Assembly (NCBI RefSeq): GCF_017814915.1
Contig: NZ_JAGIPZ010000001.1
Location: 435,559-499,558, forward strand
Length of the DNA: 64,000 nucleotides
Origin: Herbaspirillum sp. LeCh32-8
Lineage (GTDB): Bacteria; Pseudomonadota; Gammaproteobacteria; Burkholderiales; Burkholderiaceae_D
Reading direction: 5' to 3'
The translations under genes were made by a program, and so were the position numbers. The notes beneath the pieces are model-generated. The model was not told the origin of the DNA. It did not search any database and saw only the letters and a list, made by a program, of their open reading frames with translations. Of this stretch, positions 15,678-24,066 are shown piece by piece (the first letter of the stretch is position 1; each line of letters begins with the position of its first letter).

Positions 15678-17479
15678 AGATGAAGGTTAATGCTGGTTCA
15701 AGGAGCAGAATGCCTGCTCTCGCATTCCCTTGCGAAGAAGTCCCGGAGCTGTTCAAGCCTGAGAATAGCGTTCTGGAGCTGACGGACGGCTCGCGCATTT
15801 CTATTTTCAAACTTTGCTACTTAGTCCGCCCGACTGATGGGAGGTCGAACGGGGATTACACAGAAAAGTCGGCTCTCCGAATAGCAGCGCTTCCGGGCGT
15901 CCTATTGAAGTTGTCAAATTTTTTTAGAGTCAAAGGCCTCAAAAGTCCCACGCAAGCCAACTACCTTCGTTTCTTACAGAATTTTTTTGATTGGGCTGAT
16001 TTAGCCGAAAATGAGGGGCGATTCGAGGCGGTGCTTACGGATACAGGGCTAGCGGTGGCGGCCATCGAAGGCTATAACGCATGGCAAAAAGCAATGGTTC
16101 AAGTGGGCAAGTTGGGGCTAAATACCGCTTCGGCTCACGTAAAGGCGCTCCGCACAATGTTGTCGGAATTGCATGAGCAGGACTATGCCGAAGAAACTGA
16201 AGTTCTGGCTGCATCTAATCGCACAAAAAAGCCCACGGTTCCTGCTGAATCATCTGATGTGCAACATTTTCTTTCTGCCGTTGCTGGTGCTTTCGACCTT
16301 TGTGCGGAAATAGTATTAAAGCCGGGCTACGCTGAGGAAAAAGAATGGGAGGTAGTGGCCACTAATGGCGCTACAGAGCAAAAGTATCTTTTTCGTCGCG
16401 ATGCTGACGGGATGGTGGCCCTGGACCTGGCCTGCATGTGTTTCGCAGCCCTGGCCATCGGGGACTCAGGTACAAACGAGGCTCAAATCACTCGAATGGA
16501 CTATTCGGACGAGATTTACGAACAATTGGCTGATGCGAACATCGTCACTATGCGTCGTAAAGAAGTTAAGTTCCGAGCGGGAGGTAAAGAGGTGCCCGTC
16601 CACTTCACCGCGGTTGTGCGGACACGTTTCCATACGTACTTGGCGTTGCGCACTCGAATTCTCGAACTTTTTCCGAATGATGACTTGGAAGCCGCCTTGT
16701 TTCTTCGGTTGGTTGTCGCTCAGAAAACTGAATTTGCTTCGTTTAACGCCATTGGCTGCAAACGGGTCACCGACCTCTTAGACACGCTTCGAGGACGATT
16801 CAATACTTGGTTTGGTTTGCCGCTGCCTAAGGTCACTCTACGGCAACTGCGATTGCACACTGGGAACAAATTCACTGAAATAGCCGGACCCAAAGTGTCT
16901 GCTGAACGCTTGGGTCACTCCTTGCGAACTGCCATTAGGAACTACAACAACGGGCCCCAGAGCACGCGAAACAGCGAGCTCGGGGATTTCTTTGGTTCCG
17001 TCGCTAAGAGCGCTGTAGAGGCTGCCAGGACCGGTGACGAACAAGTACCGCCAGACACTGAACTGGTAACGGGCGCCTGCAAGGAGCGAGGTAAGCCCCA
17101 GCTCTTGACTGCAGCTCCTGTTACCGTCGAGCCAGACTGTCGTAAAACAGAGGGGTGCCTGTTTTGCGCCCAATACCGAGTGCACGCAGACGAAAAAGAC
17201 ATGAGGAAACTGATTAGTTGTAATTATGTTATGAAGCGTCTTGCATTGAGAAGTGGCTCAGCGAACGACGTCGAGATGATTTATCAAGCAATCATGGCGC
17301 GGGTGCATACACTCCTGGCCGAGCTCAGCCAGCGAAGTCCTGACGTATTTGAAGCGGTTAAGAAGGATGTTCAGGTAAATCAGAATCTAAGCCCATATTG
17401 GGCCGCACGCTTCCGACAACTTTGCCTTCTCGGTGTAATTACCGCGCCTGTGGACTCTCAAGAAGGAGCCGGCGCATGA
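15674..17479 (+). CDS. Tyrosine recombinase-like protein 2, degenerate active site
   Basis: 601 aa from a GTG overlapping the previous stop (ATG at 15680 also possible). The C-terminal recombinase fold is recognisable: LRQLRLHTG (Arg390, Arg393), LGHSLRTAIRNYNNG with His415 and Tyr424. However, the first catalytic Arg is replaced by Asn268 in GDSGTNEAQITRM, and the usual HxxR His is Arg390. A Cys-rich tail (DCRKTEGCLFCAQYRV...SC) may bind zinc. It may have a structural rather than catalytic role in a hetero-complex. It overlaps recombinase 3 as ATGA. Confidence 0.85.
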   Translation: MKMKVNAGSRSRMPALAFPCEEVPELFKPENSVLELTDGSRISIFKLCYLVRPTDGRSNGDYTEKSALRIAALPGVLLKLSNFFRVKGLKSPTQANYLRFLQNFFDWADLAENEGRFEAVLTDTGLAVAAIEGYNAWQKAMVQVGKLGLNTASAHVKALRTMLSELHEQDYAEETEVLAASNRTKKPTVPAESSDVQHFLSAVAGAFDLCAEIVLKPGYAEEKEWEVVATNGATEQKYLFRRDADGMVALDLACMCFAALAIGDSGTNEAQITRMDYSDEIYEQLADANIVTMRRKEVKFRAGGKEVPVHFTAVVRTRFHTYLALRTRILELFPNDDLEAALFLRLVVAQKTEFASFNAIGCKRVTDLLDTLRGRFNTWFGLPLPKVTLRQLRLHTGNKFTEIAGPKVSAERLGHSLRTAIRNYNNGPQSTRNSELGDFFGSVAKSAVEAARTGDEQVPPDTELVTGACKERGKPQLLTAAPVTVEPDCRKTEGCLFCAQYRVHADEKDMRKLISCNYVMKRLALRSGSANDVEMIYQAIMARVHTLLAELSQRSPDVFEAVKKDVQVNQNLSPYWAARFRQLCLLGVITAPVDSQEGAGA

Positions 17480-19392
17480 CAACCGGAGTGGCCGATTTTT
17501 CGATACTGACTGACCCGACGGCGGAAGCTTTAGTGCCTGGTTCGAGCCGGACGTACTTTCCACCTAATCACGTGGTCACCAGAGATAGCATTGGAAATCC
17601 AGTATCTCGTTATTCAGAAGAGTCTTGGGACTTTGCCGCCATTTCGACAGCTCGAGAAACTCGAGTATGGTTTTATGGACAGACATCAGGTGTTGACCAT
17701 CCGGAGCTCGATTGGCTTCTGAGAGAGCAAGGCAAGGCTCTAGTTTGCCAGTATCTCGAAGGTGGTTCTATTCGCGCTTTTTCTACGATATATCGGGTCA
17801 ATCTGGTATGCGTGAAATGGTGTGAATATGCTCGAACGTGCGAAATGGAGCTGTTTGACGTTCTGTGCGCACCAGACTTGTTAAAAGAACATTTGCTCAG
17901 TTTGAGCTCTGTCGACATATCTCTCACGGGCTCTCTTATTACCGCTCTGTGGAAGGGGCGAAAGCGATTTGGTATTAAGCCAAACCGTGCGGCGTTGAGA
18001 GCTGTCATGACGGAGGTGTATGCTTCGCTGCCAGAAAACCAGCAGACACCCCTCATTCCAAGCAAAATTTACACCGCAATCCTTGGGAATCTCATTTCCC
18101 AGATGGATGTTATTGAGCATAACCTTGACCATCTCTTAGCCGCATTTCAGACTTGCCGAGACTTGGAGGTTCAACTAGACGGTGAACGCGATAGAAATCG
18201 GCGAACTGCGGCCCGGCGTGCATCCCTGGACGGATATGTGGAAAAGCTGCGCGAGCTTGGCTACAAAAGCGGTTCGATAGAAAACTTCGTCCGAGGGATG
18301 ATTAACAAATATCAATCGACCTTGATGTTTGTCGTCATCGCCTTCACTGGAATGCGCGTAGGTGAGTGCGTAAAACTACCGGTGGAAAATGTCCTATCCA
18401 AAGTCATGCACCTTGATACGGCGCATTGGCTAATAAATGGCTTCACTCATAAATTACATTTTGGCATCAAAAAAGAGGCCAGTTGGGTCACGGTAGAAGA
18501 AGGGCGTCGGGCAGTGCAGATTGCTTTACGTATTTCCAACGCTGTATATGACGGTGTCGGCCGGCCGGACGGAGAGCGCATACTTTTCTGTTCGTCCGGA
18601 AATCCATGTGAAATCAAAGGCAGTACACAGCTCATCGAAGGGCGGTCATGGGTGCAATCTATTGTCTGTCCGATAATTTCTCAAGAGGACCTCAACGAGC
18701 TTGAGATTATTCGTCTCGACAGGGATTGGGAGCTTGATGGCATTGCAGTTGGACACGTTTGGCCGATTGCCCCTCACCAACTTAGGCGTTCGCTCGCGGT
18801 CTACGCACATCGCTCGGGAATGGTATCGCTGCCCAGTTTGAAGGCCCAACTGCAGCATATTACGGAAGAAATGACGCTGTACTATTCCTCAGGATTCCAA
18901 GATGCCGCGAATGTGGTCTTTGACCGAGACCATTTCTCTTACGACTGGAATTCCGCTAATGCCGAGTCATCGTATTTCGGCATGGCACTAGGAGTTTTGC
19001 TCAATAACGAGGAGCTGCTTGGTGCTGGGGCAAATTGGCTCATGAGCGACCGTGTTCAGGCTTCGCCGGTGTCTGCTCACTCGCGGGCCGAATCGCTCGA
19101 GTTATTTAAAAAAGGACAACTGGCCTTCAATGAGACGCCATTGGGCGGCTGTATGTCGACCGAGCCATGCAAGACGATGCCCTTGGAGCCCATTCAATAC
19201 GAATGCCTTGAAAGTAACTGTCCCAATTTGGTTGTCTTCGGCAAGCGCCTAGACCTCGTGATACGCACTCAAGAGAACGTTGTCTCTGTGCTTGCTTCGA
19301 GCAGCCCAGATGGCGTCGAGCACCGGCTCGAGGCCGCTAACCTGCAAACACTTCTAAACGCACGTATGCGCCTCAAGCGAGTCGACCAATGA
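17476..19392 (+). CDS. Tyrosine recombinase 3 of the element
   Basis: 638 aa from the ATG at 17476 (AAGGAG before it; overlaps the previous stop). The catalytic set is intact: Arg294 in FTGMRVGE, His434 and Arg437 in PHQLRRS, His461 in QLQHITEE and Tyr469 or Tyr470 in LYYSSG. The C-terminal region has four spaced Cys (GGCMSTEPC ... ECLESNC), a probable zinc site of the kind seen in TnpB-like recombinases. A longer open frame to 17398 is ignored. It overlaps the small downstream gene by four bases. Confidence 0.9.
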   Translation: MTTGVADFSILTDPTAEALVPGSSRTYFPPNHVVTRDSIGNPVSRYSEESWDFAAISTARETRVWFYGQTSGVDHPELDWLLREQGKALVCQYLEGGSIRAFSTIYRVNLVCVKWCEYARTCEMELFDVLCAPDLLKEHLLSLSSVDISLTGSLITALWKGRKRFGIKPNRAALRAVMTEVYASLPENQQTPLIPSKIYTAILGNLISQMDVIEHNLDHLLAAFQTCRDLEVQLDGERDRNRRTAARRASLDGYVEKLRELGYKSGSIENFVRGMINKYQSTLMFVVIAFTGMRVGECVKLPVENVLSKVMHLDTAHWLINGFTHKLHFGIKKEASWVTVEEGRRAVQIALRISNAVYDGVGRPDGERILFCSSGNPCEIKGSTQLIEGRSWVQSIVCPIISQEDLNELEIIRLDRDWELDGIAVGHVWPIAPHQLRRSLAVYAHRSGMVSLPSLKAQLQHITEEMTLYYSSGFQDAANVVFDRDHFSYDWNSANAESSYFGMALGVLLNNEELLGAGANWLMSDRVQASPVSAHSRAESLELFKKGQLAFNETPLGGCMSTEPCKTMPLEPIQYECLESNCPNLVVFGKRLDLVIRTQENVVSVLASSSPDGVEHRLEAANLQTLLNARMRLKRVDQ

Positions 19393-19796
19393 ACAAGGCT
19401 ACAGATAAGTATTTCGAGGCGTTAAAGCGGCTCCAGGCGGCGGGCAAGAAGATAAATAACGATACCGTAGCTATTGAGGCTGGTTCCAAGAAGGGAAGCA
19501 TCAAAAGCGGGCGTCCTTCCCATGAGGCTCTCGTTCAAGCCATTGACGCAGCCGCCGCGGCCGCCAAGGATGCAAGGGCTTCTGACCCGGTGCCCGGACT
19601 TCGCGAAGACGTCAAGGGCCTCCGGCAGCGGCTGGATGAGGCCTTGGAGCGTGAAATCAACCTATTGGATGAATTGCTGACCGTGCGTTATGAGCGTGAT
19701 ACTTTGCGCGAAGAAGTCAAATCACTGCGCAGTGGAAACCTGCAGTTGTTCTCCAGGAAGTCCTCCGGCAAAAAGCCGCACCCAGAGGCTGACTAA
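19389..19796 (+). CDS. Small coiled-coil accessory protein (TnpC-like position)
   Basis: 135 aa. An N-terminal basic segment (about 1-50) contains a helix-turn-helix-like stretch, TDKYFEALKRLQAAGKKINNDTVAIEAGSKKGSIKSGRPS (too weak to name). It is followed by an Ala-rich stretch and a coiled coil (about 70-120, LREDVKGLRQRLDEALEREINLLDE). By size and place it matches TnpC of Tn554, an accessory orientation/efficiency factor. Similarity to KfrA-like DNA-binding proteins is also possible. Last gene of the element. Confidence 0.75.
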   Translation: MNKATDKYFEALKRLQAAGKKINNDTVAIEAGSKKGSIKSGRPSHEALVQAIDAAAAAAKDARASDPVPGLREDVKGLRQRLDEALEREINLLDELLTVRYERDTLREEVKSLRSGNLQLFSRKSSGKKPHPEAD

Positions 19797-19838
19797 GTCA
19801 CCTTGCTTGAGTAGATTGACGGATTGGCAAGGGTGGAA

Positions 19839-19940
19839 AAATGGACAGTATCACTCGCCTGTGTCCATTTCTGCGAATTTTTGATGGACATATGATTTTT
19901 CATAACTCCTTGATTTATTTATTGTTGGAAATGTCCATTT
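19839..19940. repeat. Subterminal AAATGGACA repeats at the right end
   Basis: The 9-mer AAATGGACA occurs at 19839-19847 (+), 19862-19870 (-) and 19932-19940 (-), with a close copy ATGGACA at 19884-19890. One copy is at the left end, 14121-14129. These are probably accessory or arm-type binding sites for the element's recombinases. Confidence 0.6.
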
Positions 19941-19957
19941 TCTGTTAACATGAAAGT
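19932..19957 (-). repeat. Right copy of 26-bp imperfect terminal inverted repeat
   Basis: Read on the minus strand it begins ACTTTCATGTTAAC and ends AAAATGGACA; 22 of 26 bases match the left copy at 14104-14129. Confidence 0.75.
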
Positions 19958-19959
19958 AC

Positions 19960-19965
19960 TCCGCC
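19960..19965 (+). repeat. Right 6-bp core direct repeat TCCGCC
   Basis: Second copy of the core; its last bases restart the host tRNA-Leu sequence. Confidence 0.8.
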
Positions 19966-20013
19966 GCTTACCCGTGAGGGGGCGTGCCGGTTCGACCCCG
20001 GCCTCAGGCACCA
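19961..20013 (+). pseudogene. 3' half of disrupted host tRNA-Leu (UAA)
   Basis: Contains the end of the anticodon stem, the variable arm, the T arm GCCGG-TTCGACC-CCGGC, the acceptor strand CTCAGGC (20003-20009), the discriminator A and CCA (20011-20013). It lacks acceptor 5' strand, D arm and anticodon and has no promoter of its own. Confidence 0.92.
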
Positions 20014-20153
20014 TGCGGCAAGCTCCGCAGCCCGCGACGGCGGGTATTCCTTTCCATTCATGCTGATCAATACGCTTGCGCCGCGCATTTGCCGCGTCGG
20101 CAACGGCAGCTGTACGCATGTGTCGTTACGGCAAGTCGCGGCGGGATAGTAAA

Positions 20154-21053
20154 ATGTCGACTTCATCCACCAGACGAGCCGAGACCATGACTGAAGCTGT
20201 AGTGAAAACAGTGCAGTGCATTTCGCCCGCCGGATTGCACACGATGGCCTACAAGGAATGGGGCGACGCCCGCAATCCCAATGTGCTGGTGTGCGTGCAT
20301 GGCGTGACGCGCGTGTCGGACGACTTCGATCGCATGGCGCGCGAGCTGTGCGATACCTACCGCGTGGTGTGTCCCGATGTGGTCGGGCGCGGCCGTTCCG
20401 GTCGCCTGAAGAATCCTCAGTTCTATACCGTGCCGCAATATGTGAGCGATATGGTGACGCTGCTGGCGCGCCTGGATGCGGAGATCGTCGACTGGTTCGG
20501 CACCTCGATGGGCGGCCTGATCGGCATGGGCCTAGCCTCGCTGCCGGAAAACCCGATCCGCCGCCTGGTGTTGAACGACATCGGCCCGTCCATCAACGGA
20601 TCGGCGCTGGCCCGCATCGGCGAGTACATCGGCCAGGATGTGCGCTTCGATACCTTTGAAGAAGCCGCCAATTACATCCGTACGATTTCCGCCAGTTTCG
20701 GTACCCACAGCGACGAGGAGTGGCACAAGCTGGCCCACGACGTGCTGCGCCAGAACGACGAGGGCAAGTGGGTGCGCCACTACGACCTGTCGTTGGCGGT
20801 GCCGTTCAAGCTGACCACGCCCGAGGTCGCCAGCGCCGCCGAGCAGATGCTGTGGGCCGCCTATGATGCGATTCGTTGTCCGACCTTGCTGGTGCGCGGC
20901 GCCCATTCCGACCTGCTGTTGCCCGAGGTGGCGCAGCAAATGACGCAGCGCGGCCCCAAGGCCAGGCTGGTCGAGCTGCCCGACGTCGGCCATGCGCCGA
21001 CCTTCATGCATGCCGACCAGATCGAGCTGGCCAAGCAGTTCCTGCTGGGCTGA
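20154..21053 (+). CDS. Alpha/beta hydrolase
   Basis: 299 aa from the ATG at 20154; the ATG at 20187 (MTEAVVKTVQCISPAG) is an equally plausible start. Alpha/beta-hydrolase fold with oxyanion VCVHGVTR, nucleophile Ser in WFGTSMGGLIG, probable acid Asp in RGAHSDLLLP and catalytic His in DVGHAPTF. The natural ester or C-C bond substrate is unknown. It is followed on the same strand by ridA and relA and may be co-transcribed with them. It is the first host gene after the mobile element. Confidence 0.85.
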   Translation: MSTSSTRRAETMTEAVVKTVQCISPAGLHTMAYKEWGDARNPNVLVCVHGVTRVSDDFDRMARELCDTYRVVCPDVVGRGRSGRLKNPQFYTVPQYVSDMVTLLARLDAEIVDWFGTSMGGLIGMGLASLPENPIRRLVLNDIGPSINGSALARIGEYIGQDVRFDTFEEAANYIRTISASFGTHSDEEWHKLAHDVLRQNDEGKWVRHYDLSLAVPFKLTTPEVASAAEQMLWAAYDAIRCPTLLVRGAHSDLLLPEVAQQMTQRGPKARLVELPDVGHAPTFMHADQIELAKQFLLG

Positions 21054-21120
21054 TCCCGCGCTTTTGAATATTTGATCTGAACCGCCAGTCCGCTGGCACC
21101 CGATGAATAAAGGAAACAAC

Positions 21121-21471
21121 ATGTCCGTACAACGCCTGCACGTCGGCAAGCGCCTCTCCGAAGTGGCCATCCACAACGGCACCGTCTACCTGGCCGGCCA
21201 GATCGCCGAAGACACCACCCAGAACATCGAAGGCCAGACCCGCGAGGTGCTGGGCCATATCGATCGCCTGCTGGCTGAAGCAGGCAGCGACAAGAGCAAG
21301 ATCCTGTCGTGCCAGATCTTCCTGTCCGACGTGAAGGACTTTGCCGGCATGAACGCTGTGTGGGATGAGTGGGTTGCCGCCGGCAATGCGCCGCCGCGCG
21401 CGACCGTCGAGTCCAAGCTGGCGCGTCCGGAACTGCTGGTGGAAATCATCATCGTCGCCGCTCAGAAGTAA
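21121..21471 (+). CDS. RidA/YjgF-family protein (YoaB-like)
   Basis: 116 aa. The family hydrolyses reactive enamine/imine intermediates to 2-keto acids plus ammonia. Landmarks are YLAGQIAED near residue 20-30, the conserved Arg in APPRATVES, the LARPELLVEI block and the expected short length. The ATG at 21121 follows AAGGAAAC. It lies 67 bases after the hydrolase and 6 bases before relA, so very likely sits in an operon with the stringent-response gene. Confidence 0.9.
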   Translation: MSVQRLHVGKRLSEVAIHNGTVYLAGQIAEDTTQNIEGQTREVLGHIDRLLAEAGSDKSKILSCQIFLSDVKDFAGMNAVWDEWVAAGNAPPRATVESKLARPELLVEIIIVAAQK

Positions 21472-21477
21472 GTTGCC

Positions 21478-23730
21478 ATGGTTTCGGTAGCAAGCATCCA
21501 CGGCGAAGGCCTGGCTGCGATCACCGCCGGGCTGGGGCCCGACGACGTCGCTCGTGTTGAAAAAGCGCTGGCCGGCTTGGAGCCGCTGTATCAGGACAAG
21601 CAGATATTGTCCGGCCAGAACGCGCTGCAATTCGTCTTGTCGGTCGCCAGTGTGCTGACCGCGCTCAACGTCGACGCGCCGACGCGCATCGCCGGACTGG
21701 TGTTCGAGGCGCAACTGCTGTATCCGGAGTTGGCGGAAAAACTCGAGGAGCAATATGGCCGCGAGATCGCCGACCTGGTCGGCAACGTACGCCAGTTGAT
21801 GCGTTTCCATAGCCTCAGTTTCAATGCCCCGCAGCAGGAGGTGCTGCGCGGGAAGAATGCCGCCCAGCAGGCCGCGGCACAGGTCGAGACCTTGCGCAAG
21901 ATGTTGCTGGCGATGGCCACCGACATGCGCGCGGTGCTGGTGCGCCTGGCCTCGCGGGTGGCGACGCTGCGCTATTTTGCCGAGACCAAGCAGGAAAACG
22001 AGGCCAGCGCGCAATACGCCCGCGAAACCTTCGAGCTGTATGCGCCGCTGGCTAACCGCCTGGGGATCTGGCAGCTGAAGTGGGAGCTGGAAGATCTGTC
22101 GTTCCGCTTCCTGGAGCCGGCCACGTACAAGCGCATCGCCAAGATGCTGGAGGAAAAGCGGCTTGAGCGCGAGGCCTTCGTCGCCAACGCGATCGCGCGC
22201 CTGCGCGGAGAAATGGCGGCGCAAGGGGTCAAGGCTGAGGTCAGCGGCCGCCCCAAGCATATCTACAGCATCTGGAACAAGATGCGCGGCAAGTCCATCG
22301 ACTTTTCCGAGCTCTACGACGTGCGTGCGTTCCGGGTGATCGTGGACGACGTCAAGACCTGCTACACGGTGCTGGGCATCGTGCATGACATCTGGACGCC
22401 GATTCCCGAAGAGTTCGACGACTACATCTCGCGCCCCAAGCAGAACGGCTACCAGTCGCTGCATACGGTAGTGCTGGCCGAGGACGGCCGCGCGCTGGAA
22501 GTGCAGATCCGTACCCACGAGATGCACCATTTCGCCGAATACGGCGTGGCCGCGCACTGGCGTTACAAGGAAAGCGGCGGCTCCAATTTCTCGGCGCAGA
22601 AGTACGACGAGAAGATTGCCTGGTTGCGCCAGCTGCTGGCCTGGAAGAATGAAGTCACCGACGCCGTGGTGGATCAGGAGGAGGTGCGCCGCGATTGGGT
22701 GGAAAAGCTCAAGTCCGCCACCCTGGACGAGCGTATCTATGTGCTCACGCCGCAGGCGCGTGTGATCGAGCTGCCCAGCGGCTCCACGCCGATCGACTTT
22801 GCTTACCACCTGCACAGCGACGTCGGTCATCGTTGTCGCGGCGCGCGCGTGGATGGCGTGATGGTGCCGCTGAACACGGTGTTGAAGAACGGCCAGACGG
22901 TCGAGATCATCACCGCCAAGAGCGGGCCGGGCGTGGGGCCGTCGCGCGACTGGCTCAGTTCCGACTACACCGCCAGTTCGCGCACGCGCTCCAAGATTCG
23001 CGCCTGGTTCAATGCGATCGAGCAGCAGGAGACTTTGTCGGTAGGCCGCAGCCTGCTGGAAAAAACGCTGCAGCGCGAGGGCAAGACCGCCGTTAATCTG
23101 GAAGAGCTGGCACAGAAGCTGGGCTTCGCCAAGGTGGATGATCTATGTCTGTCGCTGGCCAAGGAAGAATTCAGCCTGCGCCATGTCGAGCAGGCCCTGC
23201 ACGAGGGCGAGGACAAGAAGCCCGAGATCGACGACGAGACCCTGATCACGCGCAAGAGCCGCGCCTCCAGCATCGTGCAGGGTGCTAAGTCCGGCGTGCT
23301 GGTGGTCGGTACCGACGGCCTGCTGACCCAGCTGGCGCGTTGCTGCAAGCCGGCGCCGCCGGATCCGATCGCCGGGTTTGTCACGCGCGGCAAGGGGGTG
23401 TCGATCCATCGGGTGGATTGCAAGAACTTCGCCGAGATGAGTGCGCACGCGCCGGAGCGCGTGATCCAGACTACCTGGGGCGCGCCGGCCAAGGATACGG
23501 TGTATCCCGTCGATATTTTCGTGCTGGCCAGCGATCGCCAAGGCTTGCTGCGCGATATCTCCGATATCTTCTTGCGCGACAAGATCAATGTCATCGGCGT
23601 GAGCACCCAGAGCAGCAAGGGGCATGCGCGTATGGCTTTCACGGCGGAGATCGCGTCGACCGAGCAGCTGCAGAAAGCGCTGTCGGTGATTCGTGAGGTC
23701 AAGGGCGTGATCGAGGCCAAGCGCCAGTAG
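21478..23730 (+). CDS. relA: (p)ppGpp synthetase RelA
   Basis: 750 aa. Domain order: degenerate, non-hydrolytic HD domain (about 20-190; the catalytic His-Asp pair is not visible), synthetase domain (about 240-370, with RPKHIYSIWNKM, DVRAFRVIV, QNGYQSLHTVV and EVQIRTHEMHHFAEYGVAAHW), TGS domain (about 405-470, IYVLTPQARVIELP), a helical/Cys region (LARCCKPAPPDPI...RVDCKNF) and a C-terminal ACT domain. It makes (p)ppGpp on ribosomes with uncharged tRNA. Loss of the HD motif points to RelA rather than a bifunctional SpoT. Short spacing to ridA suggests one operon. Confidence 0.94.
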   Translation: MVSVASIHGEGLAAITAGLGPDDVARVEKALAGLEPLYQDKQILSGQNALQFVLSVASVLTALNVDAPTRIAGLVFEAQLLYPELAEKLEEQYGREIADLVGNVRQLMRFHSLSFNAPQQEVLRGKNAAQQAAAQVETLRKMLLAMATDMRAVLVRLASRVATLRYFAETKQENEASAQYARETFELYAPLANRLGIWQLKWELEDLSFRFLEPATYKRIAKMLEEKRLEREAFVANAIARLRGEMAAQGVKAEVSGRPKHIYSIWNKMRGKSIDFSELYDVRAFRVIVDDVKTCYTVLGIVHDIWTPIPEEFDDYISRPKQNGYQSLHTVVLAEDGRALEVQIRTHEMHHFAEYGVAAHWRYKESGGSNFSAQKYDEKIAWLRQLLAWKNEVTDAVVDQEEVRRDWVEKLKSATLDERIYVLTPQARVIELPSGSTPIDFAYHLHSDVGHRCRGARVDGVMVPLNTVLKNGQTVEIITAKSGPGVGPSRDWLSSDYTASSRTRSKIRAWFNAIEQQETLSVGRSLLEKTLQREGKTAVNLEELAQKLGFAKVDDLCLSLAKEEFSLRHVEQALHEGEDKKPEIDDETLITRKSRASSIVQGAKSGVLVVGTDGLLTQLARCCKPAPPDPIAGFVTRGKGVSIHRVDCKNFAEMSAHAPERVIQTTWGAPAKDTVYPVDIFVLASDRQGLLRDISDIFLRDKINVIGVSTQSSKGHARMAFTAEIASTEQLQKALSVIREVKGVIEAKRQ

Positions 23731-23869
23731 GCGAAGGGCGCGATTTGTACGGGGAGGAGGGCGATGTGAAAGGCGTTGCTTTCTTCCCCGTTGGTCGCAA
23801 GTGCAAGCCGTTGGATGCTGTGTGAAATGAGGGGGGATAAAATATTTTCATATTTTTGTCATTTACCCC

Positions 23870-23898
23870 TTGGCAAAAGTGAAAAGGCGTCCTATACT
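23870..23898 (+). promoter_or_regulatory. Sigma-70 promoter of tRNA-Val
   Basis: -35 TTGGCA (23870-23875), 17-base spacer, -10 TATACT (23893-23898), 14 bases before the tRNA. Confidence 0.8.
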
Positions 23899-23912
23899 CT
23901 TGCTTCTTCGTT

Positions 23913-23989
23913 AGGCGCGTAGCTCAGCTGGTTAGAGCACTACCTTGACATGGTAGGGGTCGTTGGTTCGAGTCCAATCGTGCCTACCA
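23913..23989 (+). tRNA. tRNA-Val (GAC)
   Basis: Acceptor AGGCGCG (23913-23919) pairs with CGTGCCT (one G-T pair), anticodon loop TTGACAT with anticodon GAC, T loop TTCGAGT, CCA encoded. Confidence 0.96.
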
Positions 23990-24032
23990 ATTCTTCTGTT
24001 GATGCGGTCGAGTTGGATAGCGAAGAAAAACT

Positions 24033-24066
24033 GAAATGGAAGCGCGTATGCGGCTTCCATTTTTGT
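24033..24066 (+). terminator. Terminator after tRNA-Val
   Basis: 10-bp stem AAATGGAAGC / GCTTCCATTT with a T-rich tail. Confidence 0.8.

Larger units (their letters stand above)
14070..19965 (+). mobile_element. Tyrosine-recombinase-trio element inserted in tRNA-Leu(UAA), carrying its own tRNA-Leu
   Basis: About 5.9 kb, visibly lower in GC than its surroundings. It is bounded by the direct repeat TCCGCC (14070-14075 and 19960-19965), which is the 3' strand of the host tRNA anticodon stem plus one base. Just inside are ACTTTCATG (14076-14084) on the left and its complement CATGAAAGT (19949-19957) on the right. Contents in order: an intact tRNA-Leu(UAA), three overlapping tyrosine recombinases, and a small coiled-coil protein. 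No other cargo is seen. The layout recalls Tn554 TnpA/TnpB/TnpC, RIT elements and the gamma-mobile-trio, but the exact family was not tested. Confidence 0.9.

Noticed and set aside
14076-19959. Group I intron in tRNA-Leu(UAA)
   Set aside because: tRNA-Leu(UAA) is a classic intron host, but here the insertion is after the anticodon stem, is 5.9 kb, and encodes recombinases and a second tRNA rather than an intron core.
21004-22830. Long antisense frame over relA, and similar long minus-strand frames over thrS and the eps genes
   Set aside because: Same GC-codon shadow effect; the plus-strand genes have clear family motifs.
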